From Eonycteris spelaea (taxonomy: Eukaryota; Chordata; Mammalia; Chiroptera; Pteropodidae), in NCBI GenBank assembly GCA_003508835.1, contig PUFA01000165.1, positions 1,765,001 to 1,829,000 of the forward strand: a stretch of 64,000 nucleotides of DNA, in the 5' to 3' direction. The notes beneath the pieces were generated by a model. It was not told the DNA's origin, did no database searches, and saw only the letters and a program-made list of their open reading frames with translations. The position numbers were made by a program, and so were the translations under genes. Below, one piece after another: positions 61,730 through 64,000 of the stretch (position 1 is its first letter; each line of letters starts with the position of its first letter).

Positions 61730-61925
61730 GGTGTGAATATTTTTCTCTAGTTCCTGCTGTAAGGCCATTTAGAGGGTTACATATTTATGCCTGCATTCCA
61801 AGAATGGTCCTCCAGGCTTCCATGAAGTTTTGTGAGCCCCTTAAAACCTACCAATAAATTTTGTTTTTGCCTAGATTACCAACCATCAGTTTCTGTTACT
61901 TGCAACCAAGGATCCTAACACAATC
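61730..61925 (+). mobile_element. Old mammalian repeat, 3' end
   Basis: 'caataaattttgtttttgcc' (61,852-61,871), then 'cagtttctgttacttgcaac' (61,888-61,907) and 'ccaaggatcctaacac' are the worn 3' end of an old repeat with an AATAAA signal. Family name not certain. Confidence 0.45.
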
Positions 61926-62815
61926 ACTACATGTCAAGTTGCATGGTGCATAATGACAGCATACAGAATGCCTAAATTCCACACGGTTATTATTTGTTTT
62001 TTATATGGTCACATTTCAGTAAAATGCATATACTATTGATTTAAGAATTATACTATGCCTAAACAAATTTTGTAATCAATAAATTGATGGAATTAATGAA
62101 AATATAAACTCTCAGAGATTTCTTTTTCAGAAAGTCATGTGATTTTTTTCCAGTGTATTATCTGCACAAAAGTTTCCAAATCCAAATTTTTCTGTCAACT
62201 AACATAATTAAAATGGAATAGTCAGTTATTACAGATATTTTTATGACTTTTTCCCCTCTTAGATTAGCAATTTAGAAGAAGTAGTTACCTTTTTGCAATT
62301 AGCAAACACGTGTAATGAAGGAGAAACAAAACTTTTACTCTGAATATACACTCAACACTACACGCTTTGCTTGTGGTATCTTGAAAAATATTGTCTTGAG
62401 ATTATTTCCAGTCCTCTGCATACATTCCAAATATTTCTTTTTGTAGCCTTATATTTAAGCCCACAAGTGCTTAAGGTTAATACGTTCTGAGGCAACAGTC
62501 AGAAAAACAGCCCTCGAGAGTTCATCTTCTTTTTTCTCTTACTAAACATTTATTCTGGTTCAAAAATTGGAGTGTCTCAGGCACTATGCAAAAAAATGAT
62601 ACCAGTTTTTTATTGATATCTTGTACTCTGTTTTAGGAAGCAAATGAAAAGCAGTAAACAGTGATCCTTACTTTACCTTCTTGCATTTTGCCTTAAATGG
62701 ACCTTACTTCGCAGAAACTGTAGTTTTTATTGAAACTCTCTGATTCAATAGCAAAAAAAAAAAAAAAAAAAAGTAGAGCAAAACAAAAGAACCTCTTCTG
62801 CTTGCTATCTGAATT
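61926..62815. other. Non-coding stretch with a poly-A run
   Basis: The 20-base poly-A at 62,753-62,772 has no recognisable retroelement body upstream. Otherwise nothing is identified. Confidence 0.4.
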
Positions 62816-62819
62816 AAGT

Positions 62820-62955
62820 TAGGCTAATTACTGATTTTCTCTGAGCCTTACTTGTTTTAGTTTTAAACAGAAAATTAACACCTGATCTTTCCTACCTCAG
62901 AAGGTTGTCTTAAGACTCAAATAAGGTAATTATGTGCGTGGCAGCATTTTATAAA
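62820..62955 (+). mobile_element. MIR fragment
   Basis: 'gattttctctgagccttact' (62,832-62,851), 'ctacctcagaaggttgtctt' (62,892-62,911) and 'aagactcaaataaggtaatt' follow the sense MIR 3' half. Confidence 0.75.
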
Positions 62956-63039
62956 TTGAAAAACATATTTTAAAATAAGGCTGATGTTCAAATAAGCATA
63001 GATAACATTTTCTGTGTAAGGCCACCATTGCTTGTAGCA

Positions 63040-63770
63040 GTTTATTAATTCCCATAAAAGCAAATACTTACATGGAAAAATATTCATTCTCACTAAGAAT
63101 AAAAGAAATGTACTTTCAAAAAATGAAGATACCTTTTTACTCATTAAAATAAATGCTTAGAAAATAAGGTTACCTAATGTAAATGAGACTAAATTAAAAT
63201 CGGGACTCTCAATGCAGGCAAGACGGCAATGATACTTTTGTCAAACAACTTGACAATACATATGTTGAGTCTTAAATGTATATTATCTTTTACCTAATTA
63301 TTACATTGACCCAGAATCATTACAAATGATTCACAATGTGATTATTTATAATAGCAAAAAATGAAAACAAATGAAATCACCAACAATAGTTCAGTGAATT
63401 TTATTATGTTGACACAATGGACAGCTACAAAATTCCAAAATTTCAGAAATTTTCAACAAACTAGGAAAAATAGCTCTGACATATACTATTGTCTGTGTTA
63501 CACATTATGTATACACATTATGTGTATGTGTGTTTATGTTATAAATTAACTGAAAAAAACAAGATATACTATTTATATATGGCATAATTTCGAAAATTTA
63601 AATGTGTCCAAAAAATCTCACTGAGAAATAACAAACTTAAAAATATTAACAGAGGTTGTCTCTAGAAATTGGCACAATGAGAGCTTTATCTTCTATACCT
63701 TTATGGTTTTTAGATTTTCTGTATTAAGCATGTTTTGTTTTGTTTTGCTTTGTTGTAATCAGAAATATAG
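63040..63770 (+). mobile_element. Old L1 LINE 3' end
   Basis: 'gattatttataatagcaaaa' (63,340-63,359), 'caatagttcagtgaatttta' and 'ttaacagaggttgtctctag' (63,646-63,665) follow a sense L1M-type late ORF2 and 3' UTR, ending with a TTTTG-rich tract and an A-containing tail near 63,765. No frame is intact. Confidence 0.75.
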
Positions 63771-64000
63771 AAATATCATCATGACCATGATATATAATCA
63801 GTATAAACAATATTACTTCATTCCTTAAATCTTTGGTTTACTTAAGAAAAGCAATGATAGTTTAGGGACTTTTTGAAATGTTGATGCATCCAATCTGCTT
63901 TTACACAATTGGCTTTTTTTCTGACTGTCCATTACTCAACATCATCAGAGAACATAAAGAATTTTCATACTGGTATAGAGCTTTGTGATAGTCCAAAAAA

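Noticed and set aside
62753..62772. Poly-A tail of a processed pseudogene
   Set aside because: No recognisable exon-derived body precedes the A-run and no flanking direct repeat was found.

Overview
This window is AT-rich nuclear DNA from a placental mammal, most likely a bat and probably a fruit bat (Pteropodidae). It looks like a gene desert or a very long intron. The ORFs are short, they overlap on both strands, and none resembles a conserved cellular protein. The only protein remnants I recognise are broken LINE-1 pieces. The mammal call rests on the repeats: L2, MIR, MLT1, MER5A, MER20 and several ages of L1. The bat call is inference. The L1 3' ends near 49,850 and 30,960 read like chiropteran L1 tails, and an L1-mobilised SINE at 48,855-49,090 carries a full-length 5S rRNA-like head, a type described in fruit bats. 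I also saw no tRNA-derived VES SINE of the kind abundant in vespertilionid bats.

Layout. 1-2,045: two L1 3' segments on the plus strand. 2,046-7,830: single-copy AT-rich DNA with L2 pieces, one interrupted by an LTR-like insert. 9,000-10,720: MIR, old L1, a TA/TG repeat and a MIR split by an MLT1 LTR. 12,350-12,440: a tRNA-like SINE head. 13,115-14,640: L2 split by L1, then another L2. 17,885-19,002: an LTR-like piece and an L1 tail. 19,460-25,222: simple repeats, MER5-type hAT elements, a roughly 950-bp LTR, an L2 with a pentanucleotide array, and a MER20. 28,395-32,965: old repeats, L1 tails, a TG repeat and a probable solo LTR. 33,100-36,480: mostly single-copy DNA with a locally GC-richer block (34,020-34,500) that could hold a terminal exon or regulatory element. 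36,490-47,630: L2, L1, MIR and hAT pieces in nested order. 48,560-52,060: an L1/HAL1 ORF1 remnant carrying the 5S SINE, beside a 2.2-kb 5'-truncated L1 on the opposite strand. 52,211-58,000: low-repeat AT-rich DNA with one possible regulatory patch near 56,770. 58,000-64,000: old repeats and a plus-strand L1 tail.

No genes work together here. What can be read is a history of insertions (L2 and MIR oldest, then MLT1/LTR/hAT, then L1 and the 5S SINE) plus a few non-repetitive patches that may be regulatory. Repeat boundaries were judged by eye and may be off by tens of bases. Family names come from recognising consensus wording, not from a database search. I found no convincing new biological system.
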